This document shows, piece by piece, positions 1 through 7,491 of a DNA stretch of 23,725 bases. Each line of letters begins with the position of its first letter. Position 1 is the stretch's first letter. This DNA is from Oscillospiraceae bacterium (lineage in GTDB: Bacteria > Bacillota > Clostridia > Oscillospirales > Ruminococcaceae). Both the position numbers and the translations under genes were made by a program. Location: contig JAFSHJ010000133.1 of assembly GCA_017440425.1 (NCBI GenBank), positions 1 through 23,725 of the forward strand, given 5' to 3'. The notes beneath the pieces are model-generated. The model saw only the letters and a list, made by a program, of their open reading frames with translations. It was not told where the DNA came from and did not search any database.

Positions 1-46
1 GGTCATACGTTCAGAGATAAGCGAAGGCATTGAGATAAGAGAGCTG

Positions 47-952
47 ATGGGAGGATCCGCATCGGGAGAAAAGGGCCTTTTTTCACGCTGCTGGCTTCCC
101 ACAAAAGAGCCGAAGGCTGTTATCCAGATAGCCCACGGAATGAACGAGCATTGCGGAAGATACGACCGTTTTGCAAAAATGCTTGCACAAAACGGTTTTG
201 CGGTTTTTGCAAACGACCACATCGGTCACGGCAGAAGCGATATGGGTCACCCCAGAACCTTTTCAATGAAAAAGGGTGGCTTCGAGTTTTTGCTGGAGGA
301 TATGCATCAGCTTTATAACTACGCAATGCAGCTCTATCCCGGTTTGCCGGTGGCACTTTTCGGGCACAGCATGGGCAGCATCGCCGCAGGACTCTATGTT
401 AAACGCTATAACGAGCCGGAGGCACTCATCCTCTGCGGAACACCCTCGCAAAACCCCATTGCGCCCATTGGGATAGCTCTTGCACGCACAACGGAGCTTT
501 TCAAAGGCAGAACAGCGGTGAGCCGCTTCCTTGTCAAAGCATCCCAAAAGGGAATGAGCGAAGGCGAACCGGATCCCTATAAAGCCGCAATGTGGCTGAC
601 AAGGGACGAGGAGATCACCCGCAGGTTTGCGGAAGATCCTCTCTGCGGCGGAGAATTTTCTGCCAGCGCATTCGGAGATCTTTTGGGCGGACTTATGGAG
701 TTTGGCTCGGTTAAATGGGCAAAGAGCGTAAAAGATATCCCCATTCTTGTCACGGGCGGCGCAGCAGACACCTGCGGAGACCTTGGCAAAGCACCCAAAT
801 ATTACTACGAAAGACTTGTTGAAAACGGTCGCACCGACGTTACGCTTAAACTGTGGAACGATTGCAGACACGAGATACTCAACGAGCTCAACAAAGACGA
901 CGTTGAAGAATATATGCTTGCATTTTTGAAAGAAAAACTGATGCTGGACTGA
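47..952 (+). CDS. Alpha/beta hydrolase, monoacylglycerol lipase / lysophospholipase-like (Hydrolase_4 type)
   Basis: Predicted cytoplasmic serine hydrolase of the alpha/beta-fold family that includes monoacylglycerol lipases and lysophospholipases; the substrate cannot be read from the sequence. The oxyanion-side motif HGMNEH starts at residue 30. The nucleophile elbow GHSMGS places Ser108, and the likely partners are Asp241 (GGAADT) and His275 (CRHEIL), so the catalytic triad is complete. There is no signal peptide. The reading frame stays open upstream of the ATG at 47 to the window edge with no other good start, and the ribosome site before 47 is weak, so the true start may lie outside the window. 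At 301 residues from this ATG the length is normal for the family. The methyltransferase gene follows 19 bases later on the same strand, so they are probably co-transcribed. Confidence 0.9.
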   Translation: MGGSASGEKGLFSRCWLPTKEPKAVIQIAHGMNEHCGRYDRFAKMLAQNGFAVFANDHIGHGRSDMGHPRTFSMKKGGFEFLLEDMHQLYNYAMQLYPGLPVALFGHSMGSIAAGLYVKRYNEPEALILCGTPSQNPIAPIGIALARTTELFKGRTAVSRFLVKASQKGMSEGEPDPYKAAMWLTRDEEITRRFAEDPLCGGEFSASAFGDLLGGLMEFGSVKWAKSVKDIPILVTGGAADTCGDLGKAPKYYYERLVENGRTDVTLKLWNDCRHEILNELNKDDVEEYMLAFLKEKLMLD

Positions 953-971
953 AAACGGAAGGAAAAAGCGA

Positions 972-2123
972 ATGAATGAATTGGAGGCAAAACTCTCTTT
1001 GATAATGGAGAGGCTGCCGGTGAAGCTGGTGCTCAGCAAACAGAGCTCCAAAACGGGCGAATTCCGAAAAATTGACATTGTAAAAAAGAAAGACGGCTAC
1101 AGAGCGGAGAAATACACCAAAACACAGGTTTTTCACCAAAATCTCACGCAAAAGGAGACGGAACAGTTCTGTCTTTCCATGCTGACAGGCGAATTTTTGC
1201 AGCTCAATGCATGGGATAACCAACGGGAATATATGATCCTCATCTCCAAAAACGGCAAGGTGTCCTATAAATCCAAGGCGACCGCCGTCAGCATGGAGAT
1301 ATCGGATGAGCACAACAGAACCAAAGGCTACCTCATTCCCGAGGGGAAGATAGTGCCTGCGCTGGTGGATATGGGCGTGTTCACCGCCGAGGGCAAGATA
1401 GTCAACTCCATGTACGATAAATACCGCCAGATAAACCGCTTTTTGGAGATCATCGACGACGGAGTGAAAAACAGCGGACAGAAGAGCTGGAATATAGTGG
1501 ATTTCGGCTGCGGAAAATCCTATCTCACCTTTATCCTCTATTATTATTTCACCGAGATAAGAGGGCTGGACGTAAACGTTATCGGGCTGGACCTGAAGCG
1601 GGAGGTTATTGAAAACTGCTCTGCAGCTGCGGTGCGCTACGGTTACGGCAAGCTGCGTTTTGAGGTGGGCGATATCAAGGACTACAAGCCTGCGGACAGA
1701 ATAGATATGGTCATCTCCCTTCATGCCTGCGACACCGCCACCGACTATGCCCTCTACAACGCAATAAAGTGGGATGCACAGATGATATTCTCGGTGCCCT
1801 GCTGTCAGCACGAGCTGAACTCCCAGCTAAAAGCGGAAAATCTGTCACTCTATGGCAGATACGGCATAATCAAGGAGCGCATGGCAGCACTTTCCACAGA
1901 TGCCATCAGGGCAAACCTGCTGGAATACAGCGGATATAAAACACAGGTGCTGGAGTTTGTGGATCTCTCTCACACACCGAAAAATTTGCTCATCAGAGCG
2001 GTGAAGAAAAACAACATTGCCGAAAAACACCGCCGCGAAATGCTGTGCGAGGCACAGGCGGTTATGAAAGAGTTCGGTTTTGAACCCACACTCTATAGGC
2101 TTTTGGGGCTGAATGATAATTAA
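972..2123 (+). CDS. Class I SAM-dependent methyltransferase, Methyltransf_32-like
   Basis: Predicted S-adenosylmethionine-dependent methyltransferase of 383 residues. The first ~170 residues form a less conserved N-terminal region. The Rossmann core follows, with SAM motif I DFGCGKSYL at 177-185 and an acidic strand end GLDLKR at 205-210. HACDTATDYAL at 251-261 and the cysteine pair in PCCQHEL at 276-282 are typical of the Methyltransf_32 group, also found in eukaryotic GSTCD/METTL25-type proteins. The methyl acceptor in bacteria is not something I can assign. A purine-rich ribosome site (ggaagga) lies ahead of the ATG. The gene is second in a unit with the hydrolase upstream and ends just before a hairpin terminator. 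Confidence 0.88.
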   Translation: MNELEAKLSLIMERLPVKLVLSKQSSKTGEFRKIDIVKKKDGYRAEKYTKTQVFHQNLTQKETEQFCLSMLTGEFLQLNAWDNQREYMILISKNGKVSYKSKATAVSMEISDEHNRTKGYLIPEGKIVPALVDMGVFTAEGKIVNSMYDKYRQINRFLEIIDDGVKNSGQKSWNIVDFGCGKSYLTFILYYYFTEIRGLDVNVIGLDLKREVIENCSAAAVRYGYGKLRFEVGDIKDYKPADRIDMVISLHACDTATDYALYNAIKWDAQMIFSVPCCQHELNSQLKAENLSLYGRYGIIKERMAALSTDAIRANLLEYSGYKTQVLEFVDLSHTPKNLLIRAVKKNNIAEKHRREMLCEAQAVMKEFGFEPTLYRLLGLNDN

Positions 2124-2129
2124 AACAAA

Positions 2130-2170
2130 AACGCATCCGTGTATCGAGTGATAAACGGATGCGTTGATTT
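2130..2170. terminator. Bidirectional intrinsic terminator between convergent genes
   Basis: An 11-base perfect inverted repeat (AACGCATCCGT at 2130-2140, ACGGATGCGTT at 2155-2165) encloses a 14-base loop. On the + strand it is followed by GATTTTTG. On the - strand the stem runs into TTTTGTTTT, so it can end both the methyltransferase transcript and the aminopeptidase P transcript, whose last codon is at 2182. Confidence 0.85.
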
Positions 2171-2181
2171 TTGCGTTGATA

Positions 2182-3054
2182 TCAGAAAAGATAGCGTTTG
2201 AGCCAGCTTTGGGCACGCTTGCTGACAAGGGGAAGCAGCTTTTCAATGCTGGTTTTGTTATAGTTTCTCAGCCACTCTGTCTCTTCGGCGGTGAGCAGCG
2301 AGAAATCTACGCAGGTGTTGTCGATGGGGAAGACGGTGAAGCACTCAAAGCGGAGAAAACGTCCGTATTCGGTGACAAATGCCTCCGTTACATAGTAGAC
2401 GCTCTCGGTGCGGATGCCGTGGCTGCCCTCTTTGTAAAAGCCCGGCTCGTTGGTGATGACCATGCCCTCCTTGAGCTCCACGTTTGCGGAAAAGCTCTGG
2501 GGACCCTCGTGAACATTGAGAAGATAGCCGACGCCGTGTCCGGTGCCGTGGCGGTAGTTGAGACCGTATTTCCAAAGGTTTGCACGGCAGAGGGTATCGA
2601 TGTTTTTGCCGGTGGTGCCTTCGGGGAAAACTGCAGTAGCAATTGCAATGTGACCTTTGAGCACCAGAGTGAAATCACGTTTTTCCTCAGCGGTGAGTTC
2701 ACCCAGGGCGACGGTGCGGGTGGTGTCGGTGGTGCCGTCAACAAACTGACCGCCGCTGTCCACAAGCAGCATATGCTCGGGCAAAACGGCAGCAGAGCCA
2801 ACCTCTGCGGGAGAATAGTGAACGATGGCGGCGTTGTCGCGGTAGGCAAATATGCCGCCGAAGCTGTCGCCCAGGCAGCCTTTTTGTTCACGGCGAAGGG
2901 CCGCAAGTCGGCAGCGCAGCTCATATTCTGTGGGAGTTTCGCCCTTTTCAAGGTTTTCAAACAGCTCGGCGAAGAACTCCGCAAAGGCACAACCCTCACG
3001 CAGATAGGCCTGATGCTGATTTTTTATCTCGCAGGGATTTTTGCAGGCTTTCAT
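2182..3054 (-). CDS. C-terminal fragment of aminopeptidase P (complete M24 catalytic domain)
   Basis: An in-frame ATG at 3052-3054, 15 bases past the stop codon, opens a 290-residue frame holding the whole catalytic domain. All five dinuclear-metal ligands are present: Asp99 and Asp110 (VDSGGQF, DGTTDTTRT), His173 (HGTGHGVG), Glu203 (TNEPGF) and Glu217 (GIRTES). The M24 C-terminal extension follows (FPIDNTCVDFSLLTAEE, then a W-rich end). The catalytic part has not decayed. No Shine-Dalgarno sequence precedes this ATG, so expression would need re-initiation after the upstream stop, or read-through. Whether this fragment folds alone is unknown. Confidence 0.65.
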   Translation of the reverse strand: MKACKNPCEIKNQHQAYLREGCAFAEFFAELFENLEKGETPTEYELRCRLAALRREQKGCLGDSFGGIFAYRDNAAIVHYSPAEVGSAAVLPEHMLLVDSGGQFVDGTTDTTRTVALGELTAEEKRDFTLVLKGHIAIATAVFPEGTTGKNIDTLCRANLWKYGLNYRHGTGHGVGYLLNVHEGPQSFSANVELKEGMVITNEPGFYKEGSHGIRTESVYYVTEAFVTEYGRFLRFECFTVFPIDNTCVDFSLLTAEETEWLRNYNKTSIEKLLPLVSKRAQSWLKRYLF

Positions 3055-3069
3055 CAGGGAGACAAGGTC

Positions 3070-3960
3070 TTAGCCGTTGACAACGCTCAGGTTGGGGTTG
3101 GAGCGAATAGCGCTGAAAACGGCGCCGTTGAGTGCGGAGGGGTCGCAGAAAAGCTTTTCCTCGGTGGGGATGGCCGCAACATAATCGGTGAGTGACTCAT
3201 AGGGAAGGAGCCGGATGCCTGACTCTTTAAGATGGTCTGCAGCAGATGAGGGCATTCTGCTGCTCTCGGTGAAAAGTGCCGCAGAGCTGCCGGAAACATA
3301 CAAAAACGAGATGAACACGGGACTGCCGGGGATATCTGCGGCACGCATATTCAGCAGCCAGGCAATGCTGTCAAGACCGGGGATGACGGTGGCGGTGGCG
3401 CCGTTTTCTGCAAGTTTGGCACGGAGCTGATCCAGCTTCTGCGTGCGTGAGAGACCGGCAATATCGTCGGTGAGCTCGTATATTTCGGTGTATTTTTCCT
3501 CGGGGCGGTCGGGCCAGTTGTCATCCACAACGGATGGGTCGAGGCAGAGCTCTATGTTGTTTTGTGCAAGAGTTTCACGGGCATTGGAAAGGGCGGTTTC
3601 GGAGAAAATGAGTCCGTTGAGGGCAACTCTGCCACCGTTTGGAATGTTGTCCCGCAAAAAATCGAAAATTTTGGGGCAATCGGTCTCGCCGGCGCGGAAA
3701 AGGGTTATTTCGGTGCCGTCAAGCTGCTTTGCCGCCTGAATATAGTAGCGTCCGTCGGTCCAAAGTCCGCTCATTTCGGTGGTGACCACAAGTGTGCCTG
3801 CAGAGCCGGTGAATCCGCTGAAATAGGCTCTTGCAGCCCAGTGAGCGAAGAAATATTCGCTGAGATGGGGGTCGCCGCTGGGGATGACGTAGCCGTCTAT
3901 GCCGCGGGCTTTCATTGTGGCACGCAGAGAGGATATCTTTTGGTTGATTGTCTTGTTCAT
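3070..3960 (-). CDS. N-terminal fragment of aminopeptidase P (creatinase-type domains)
   Basis: This is the 296-residue product made if translation ends at the in-frame TAA. It contains GYVIPSGDPHLSEYF near residue 26, FSGFTGSAGTLVV near 47, WTDGRYYIQA near 65 and the second creatinase-like domain with IPGLDSIAWLLNMR. It lacks every metal ligand, so it cannot be a peptidase on its own. In the intact family this part shapes the oligomer and the substrate channel. It ends at NPNLSVVNG, right where the linker into the M24 domain is expected. Confidence 0.7.
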   Translation of the reverse strand: MNKTINQKISSLRATMKARGIDGYVIPSGDPHLSEYFFAHWAARAYFSGFTGSAGTLVVTTEMSGLWTDGRYYIQAAKQLDGTEITLFRAGETDCPKIFDFLRDNIPNGGRVALNGLIFSETALSNARETLAQNNIELCLDPSVVDDNWPDRPEEKYTEIYELTDDIAGLSRTQKLDQLRAKLAENGATATVIPGLDSIAWLLNMRAADIPGSPVFISFLYVSGSSAALFTESSRMPSSAADHLKESGIRLLPYESLTDYVAAIPTEEKLFCDPSALNGAVFSAIRSNPNLSVVNG

Positions 3961-3995
3961 AGTTATACCGCTTTTCTTTTTAAAATTAATTTTGG

Positions 3996-5066
3996 TCAGG
4001 AGAGAATGGCAGAGAAGAACTGCCGATAAACGCTGCACCAGCGGTTTTTGCCAAGCTGATGGGCATTGTCCCGGTCACGGCGGCAACCGCCGCGGCAGAG
4101 GGAGAAAAATTCGCAGCTGCGGCATTCATGGGGGAGGGTGAGGGATTCGCAGAGGAATTTTTCGGCGGCGGCAGAGCGTGCAAGCCGGTCGAGAGAGCTG
4201 TGCAGAATGTTGCCGAGCAGATATTCGTCCACGGCATAAAAATCGCAGGGATAGACAGAGCCGTCCGCCTCAAAGGTATAGCTGACGGCGCAGCGCCCGT
4301 TCATTCCGCAGGTGGCAACGGGAGAACCGGAAAGGCGGCGCAGGATATCGTCAAAAAAGCGAACGCTGACGTGTTTGCCGCTGAGTCTGTCCTTTTCGTA
4401 GCAGGCAAAAACGGACAGAAGAAAATCCAGATAGCGCTGCGGAGTGAGTTCAAAGCTGTGGTGTGTGCCTTCAAAGGGGGAGATGCAGGGGATAAACTGC
4501 AGCCACTCAAAGCCTGCATCGGTGAGAGAGCGGTACAGCTCCGCTCCGCATTGGGCGGCCTGCTCGGTGATAACGCAGAGAATGTTGGTCTCAACGCCGA
4601 AGCGCTTCAAAAGCTGAGCTGCAGCCATTGCCTGCGAGAAGGTGCCGTGTCCGTTGGCATCAAGGCGAAAGGCATCGTGTATATGGGCGGTGCCGTCCAG
4701 AGAGACGCCTGCCAGAAAATTGTTTTCGGATAAAAATTCTGCCCATTCCTCGTCAATGAGCAGTCCATTGGTCTGTATAGAGTTGAAGACCTTGATATGA
4801 GGGGGGATAAGCTCCTTTTGCAGCCGCACCGTCTCTTTAAAGAAATTGATGCCTGCAAGGGTGGGCTCGCCTCCCTGAAAGATGAAATTTATATATCCAT
4901 CTGCGCTGAGAGCGGCATCTCGGATAATTTTTTCAACAATGCGGAGAGGCATAATGCCGCGGAGCGCATCGGTGCGGCAATGCATCTCGTCTGTGTAAAA
5001 GCAATATTTACAGCGCATGTTGCACAGCCCCGAGGCAGGCTTGAGCAGTAACGTCAGCGGCGGCAG
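3996..5066 (-). CDS. Anaerobic sulfatase-maturating enzyme, radical SAM/SPASM protein, probable CTG start
   Basis: Predicted anSME-type radical SAM enzyme (356 residues), which converts an active-site Cys or Ser of sulfatases to formylglycine without oxygen. The radical SAM cluster motif CNMRCKYC gives Cys15, Cys19 and Cys22 from the chosen start, followed by FQGGEPT. The C-terminal SPASM region carries the family's cysteine set (CGMNGRC, PCDFY, CRSCEFFSLCRGGC). The Asp after PC matches the residue proposed as catalytic base in anSMEs. No ATG exists before the cluster motif. I place the start at CTG 5064-5066 because GGAGGG (5073-5078) lies 6 bases upstream, family members begin with this PPLTLLLKPAS segment, and the promoter at 5100-5128 would start the RNA near 5093, after the TTG at 5141 that opens the frame. 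No sulfatase gene is in the window, so its partner is elsewhere. Confidence 0.85.
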   Translation of the reverse strand: MPPLTLLLKPASGLCNMRCKYCFYTDEMHCRTDALRGIMPLRIVEKIIRDAALSADGYINFIFQGGEPTLAGINFFKETVRLQKELIPPHIKVFNSIQTNGLLIDEEWAEFLSENNFLAGVSLDGTAHIHDAFRLDANGHGTFSQAMAAAQLLKRFGVETNILCVITEQAAQCGAELYRSLTDAGFEWLQFIPCISPFEGTHHSFELTPQRYLDFLLSVFACYEKDRLSGKHVSVRFFDDILRRLSGSPVATCGMNGRCAVSYTFEADGSVYPCDFYAVDEYLLGNILHSSLDRLARSAAAEKFLCESLTLPHECRSCEFFSLCRGGCRRDRDNAHQLGKNRWCSVYRQFFSAILS

Positions 5067-5099
5067 ATATATCCCTCCAATGTTGTGTTGATAGAATAA

Positions 5100-5128
5100 A
5101 TTATAGCCTATAAAACTGAAAAAGGCAA
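5100..5128 (-). promoter_or_regulatory. Sigma-A promoter for the sulfatase-maturase / pepP unit
   Basis: On the - strand TTGCCT (5128-5123) and TATAAT (5105-5100) are 17 bases apart. The predicted start near 5093 gives a leader of about 27 bases that contains GGAGGG, which favours the CTG start at 5066. Confidence 0.65.
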
Positions 5129-5197
5129 GATTGGAGAGCAAACAGAGGGAAAGATGGAATTATTTTTTGCAAGTGGCATATAAAAGCAAAGAATAAC

Positions 5198-5226
5198 TTT
5201 ACTTTTACTGCAAAATATGGTAAAAT
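5198..5226 (+). promoter_or_regulatory. Sigma-A promoter for the AEC permease
   Basis: TTTACT (5198-5203) and TAAAAT (5221-5226) have a 17-base spacer, placed 38 bases before the chosen ATG. It is divergent from the maturase promoter; the two -35 boxes are about 70 bases apart. Confidence 0.6.
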
Positions 5227-5263
5227 ATATAGTAATTTTGTGCAGGGCTTGGAGGCACTTGAA

Positions 5264-6190
5264 ATGGGCGGAAGTTTTGCTGTTGTTTTTAACAAAGCCG
5301 TGGTGCTTATCATTTTTGCGGCGATCGGTTTTTTACTCTGCAAAATAAAATATATCTCCGCAGATTTCGGCATCGGATTATCCAAACTGCTGGTCTTTGT
5401 GATAATTCCGCTGTTAAAGCTGAAGACCTTTGCGCAGAACATAACCCAATACACAATTAAAAACAACATCAAATGTTTCATCTACGGCACGGTTTTGCTG
5501 GCGGTGATGTTTTTGATAGCACTTCCGATGGGAAGAGCCTTCGGCAAAAACCACAGCACCCTCAACATCTACAGATACGCCCTTTGCATACCAAACATCA
5601 GCTATTTCGGATATCCCGTAATTTCGGGGATGTTTGGCGACGGCGTGCTCACCAACGTGATGATAATGACCATTCCGCTGGAGATGTTCATCTATACAGT
5701 CGGATACTATATGCTTGAGCCGAAAAAGCAGTTCGACCTCACAAAGGTGGTCAACCCCACGGTGATCGCAGCGGTGGTTGGCATCATCGTTGGTCTCACC
5801 GGCTTTGAGCTGCCGCAGATAGTTGTAAGGGTCTGCGATGCTGCGGGAGATTGTGCCATGCCGATCACAATGACGGCGATGGGATTCCTTATCGGAAACG
5901 TCACGGTAAAGCAGCTGTTTGGCTCATTCAAGCCGTATCTGCTCTCTGTGTGGAGGCTGATAGCCGTTCCGGCAATGCTGTTCGGTGTGCTTTGGCTGCT
6001 TAAAACAGACAGAAACATTCTTGTTGCGGCAGTTGCGATCTATTCCATGCCTGTGTGCTTCAATGCGGCAATATTCCCGGGTGCGCTGGGCGGCGACAGC
6101 AGATCCGGCACAGTTTTGTGCTTTGTTTCAACGGTGTTTGCTTTTGTAACGGTGCCGCTGATATTCTGGGCAATGCAGCAGCTTTTGTGA
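5264..6190 (+). CDS. AEC-family (auxin efflux carrier-like) permease
   Basis: Integral membrane transporter of 308 residues with about ten hydrophobic segments in two halves, as in the AEC/bile-acid-arsenite superfamily. Family marks include an N-terminal helix with GFLLCKIKYIS, a conserved NISYFGYPVISGMFG region near residue 110, and a second half with MPITMTAMGFLIGN. Known bacterial members move malate or other organic acids, but the substrate here cannot be told. The frame opens at GTG 5240, but ATG 5264 is preferred because GGAGG (5251-5255) sits 8 bases before it. Cysteine synthase follows 65 bases later in the same direction with no terminator between, so the two may share a transcript. 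Confidence 0.88.
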   Translation: MGGSFAVVFNKAVVLIIFAAIGFLLCKIKYISADFGIGLSKLLVFVIIPLLKLKTFAQNITQYTIKNNIKCFIYGTVLLAVMFLIALPMGRAFGKNHSTLNIYRYALCIPNISYFGYPVISGMFGDGVLTNVMIMTIPLEMFIYTVGYYMLEPKKQFDLTKVVNPTVIAAVVGIIVGLTGFELPQIVVRVCDAAGDCAMPITMTAMGFLIGNVTVKQLFGSFKPYLLSVWRLIAVPAMLFGVLWLLKTDRNILVAAVAIYSMPVCFNAAIFPGALGGDSRSGTVLCFVSTVFAFVTVPLIFWAMQQLL

Positions 6191-6255
6191 CAGACGGCGC
6201 AGGGCTGCATAAAATGTAAAAGATAAATTAATTATAAAGTGTGGAGCAAGGGAAA

Positions 6256-7182
6256 ATGGTATACAACAACATTCTTGAAGCAATGGGACACACTCCCATT
6301 ATCAGACTTAATCACATGGTGGAACCGGGTTCTGCGCAGGTGCTTGTAAAATATGAAGGCCTGAACGTGGGCGGATCCATTAAGACAAGAACCGCATATA
6401 ATATGATAAAAGCCGGCGAAGAGGCAGGCATTATCAAAGAAGATACAATCATTGTTGAGCCCACCAGCGGCAACCAGGGCATAGGCCTTGCACTTATCGG
6501 TGCTGTCAAGGGATACAAAACCAAGATAATCATGCCGGATTCCGTCAGCGAGGAGCGCCGCAAGCTGGTTGAGCATTACGGTGCAGAGGTTATCCTTGTG
6601 CACGACGACGGCAACATCGGCGATTGCATTGCAGAGTGCCTCAACACAGCGATGAGAATGGCTGAGGAAGACCCCAGGGTTTTTGTTCCCCAGCAGTTTG
6701 TCAACCCCGCAAACCCCATGGTCCACAAAACTCACACAGCTCTTGAGATACTTGAGCAGGTGGCAGGTCCCATCGACGGTTTCTGCTCCGGCGTAGGCAC
6801 CGGCGGCACCATCTCCGGCATCGGCGAGACACTCAAGGCGCTCAACCCCGATATCACCATTTGGGCAGTTGAGCCCGAGCACGCAGCAATTCTTGCAGGC
6901 GGCAACATCGGCACACACCTGCAGATGGGTATCGGCGACGGAATCGTACCCGACAACCTTAACAAAAACATCTATAACGATATCTACATCGTAACCGACG
7001 AAGAGGCTATCTCCACAGCGAAGAAGCTTGCAAGCATGGAAGGTCTCATGTGCGGAATCTCCAGCGGCACAAACGTTGCTGCGGCTTTGGCTCTTGCCAA
7101 AAAGCTGGGAGAGGGCAAGACCGTTGTCACCATCCTGCCCGATACTGCAGAGAGATATTTCAGCACACCGCTCTTTGATTGA
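6256..7182 (+). CDS. cysK: Cysteine synthase A-like (O-acetylserine sulfhydrylase), PLP enzyme
   Basis: PLP-dependent beta-replacement enzyme of 308 residues, predicted to make cysteine from O-acetylserine and sulfide in the cytoplasm. The start MVYNNILEAMGHTP is the classical family start. Lys43 in GGSIKTRTA should carry the PLP. The substrate loop PTSGNQGIGLAL is at 69-80 and the phosphate-binding GVGTGGTISGIG follows. The sequence after the lysine reads KTRTA rather than the common KDRIA, so a relative using another acceptor or donor is possible. The frame opens at GTG 6241, but the family alignment and the GGAG / AAGGGA ribosome site support ATG 6256. No T-box or other leader is seen in the 65 bases upstream. 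Confidence 0.88.
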   Translation: MVYNNILEAMGHTPIIRLNHMVEPGSAQVLVKYEGLNVGGSIKTRTAYNMIKAGEEAGIIKEDTIIVEPTSGNQGIGLALIGAVKGYKTKIIMPDSVSEERRKLVEHYGAEVILVHDDGNIGDCIAECLNTAMRMAEEDPRVFVPQQFVNPANPMVHKTHTALEILEQVAGPIDGFCSGVGTGGTISGIGETLKALNPDITIWAVEPEHAAILAGGNIGTHLQMGIGDGIVPDNLNKNIYNDIYIVTDEEAISTAKKLASMEGLMCGISSGTNVAAALALAKKLGEGKTVVTILPDTAERYFSTPLFD

Positions 7183-7271
7183 TACCGAATTTACAAAATA
7201 CATTATCTTATTTTATCTTTTATTAACGGTGGCGTAACACACCAAAATGTAAAAAAAGATATAATAAGATT

Positions 7272-7380
7272 GTGTTCAGGGCGGATGTGAAAGCAGCACA
7301 TTTGGTTTGAACACGCTCTACCCTCCTCAAAACACACCTCAAGAAAAAGACACCGAAACCCCAAAGTTCGGTGTCTTTTT
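7272..7380 (+). ncRNA. Candidate small RNA with own -10 box, hairpin, CU-rich single strand and terminator
   Basis: A TATAAT (7260-7265) without a clear -35 would start RNA near 7272. That point begins a nested hairpin: GTGTTCA (7272-7278) pairs with TGAACAC (7308-7314), and ATGTG (7285-7289) pairs with CACAT (7297-7301). An open CU-rich stretch follows (CTCTACCCTCCTC, then ACACACCTC), complementary to Shine-Dalgarno sequences, then a strong terminator ends at 7380. The ~109-base unit resembles a Gram-positive trans-acting RNA. No known RNA family was recognised. It could instead be only the 3' tail of the cysteine synthase mRNA. Confidence 0.4.
7344..7380 (+). terminator. Strong intrinsic terminator
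   Basis: A 14-base perfect stem AAAAAGACACCGAA (7344-7357) / TTCGGTGTCTTTTT (7367-7380) has a 9-base loop and ends in five T. It closes whatever is transcribed downstream of cysteine synthase and isolates the symporter promoter. Confidence 0.9.
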
Positions 7381-7456
7381 CAGTTGAAAAGCAGCAAATC
7401 GGCAATGTATACAAAAAAAGATATGCAAATATAGCAGTATTTTACTGGAAATAAGC

Positions 7457-7485
7457 TTGACAAAAGCTGTCGATAGGTGTATTAT
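7457..7485 (+). promoter_or_regulatory. Sigma-A promoter for the symporter, with an upstream palindrome
   Basis: TTGACA (7457-7462), a 17-base spacer and TATTAT (7480-7485) put the start near 7492. Ten bases before the -35 box is the inverted repeat CAGTA-TTT-TACTG (7435-7447), a possible activator or repressor site. Confidence 0.75.
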
Positions 7486-7491
7486 TATAAC

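Larger units (their letters stand above)
2182..3960 (-). pseudogene. pepP: Aminopeptidase P (Xaa-Pro aminopeptidase, M24B) interrupted by one in-frame TAA
   Basis: Read through its internal stop, this frame encodes about 592 positions, the usual length of long-form aminopeptidase P (XPNPEP1-like), which removes the N-terminal residue of peptides with proline in position two. The order is two creatinase-type N-terminal domains, a pita-bread M24 metallopeptidase domain, and an M24 C-terminal extension. A TAA at 3070-3072 falls in frame between the N-terminal domains and the catalytic domain; the residues on both sides (SVVNG, then DLVSLMKACKNP) continue a normal family alignment. No frameshift is needed: the frame is identical before and after. 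ATG at 3958-3960 is chosen because the family begins at this point; 26 upstream codons in the same frame look non-coding. The gene lies 35 bases after the sulfatase-maturase gene and is probably in its operon. It could be a true pseudogene, a split gene, or a single-base sequence error. Confidence 0.85.

Noticed and set aside
3070..3072. Recoding of the internal stop as selenocysteine or pyrrolysine
   Set aside because: The codon is TAA, which is used for neither, and no SECIS-like hairpin follows.
5067..5141. N-terminal extension of the sulfatase-maturase from TTG 5141
   Set aside because: The extension lies upstream of the predicted transcription start, has no ribosome site and does not match the family start.
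6185..6215. Separate promoter for cysteine synthase (TTGTGA, then TAAAAT)
   Set aside because: The spacer is 19 bases and the -35 match is poor; co-transcription with the AEC permease is at least as likely.
7272..7314. Signal recognition particle RNA suggested by AAAGCAGC in a hairpin loop
   Set aside because: The SRP domain IV symmetric and asymmetric loop sequences and the GGAA tetraloop are missing.
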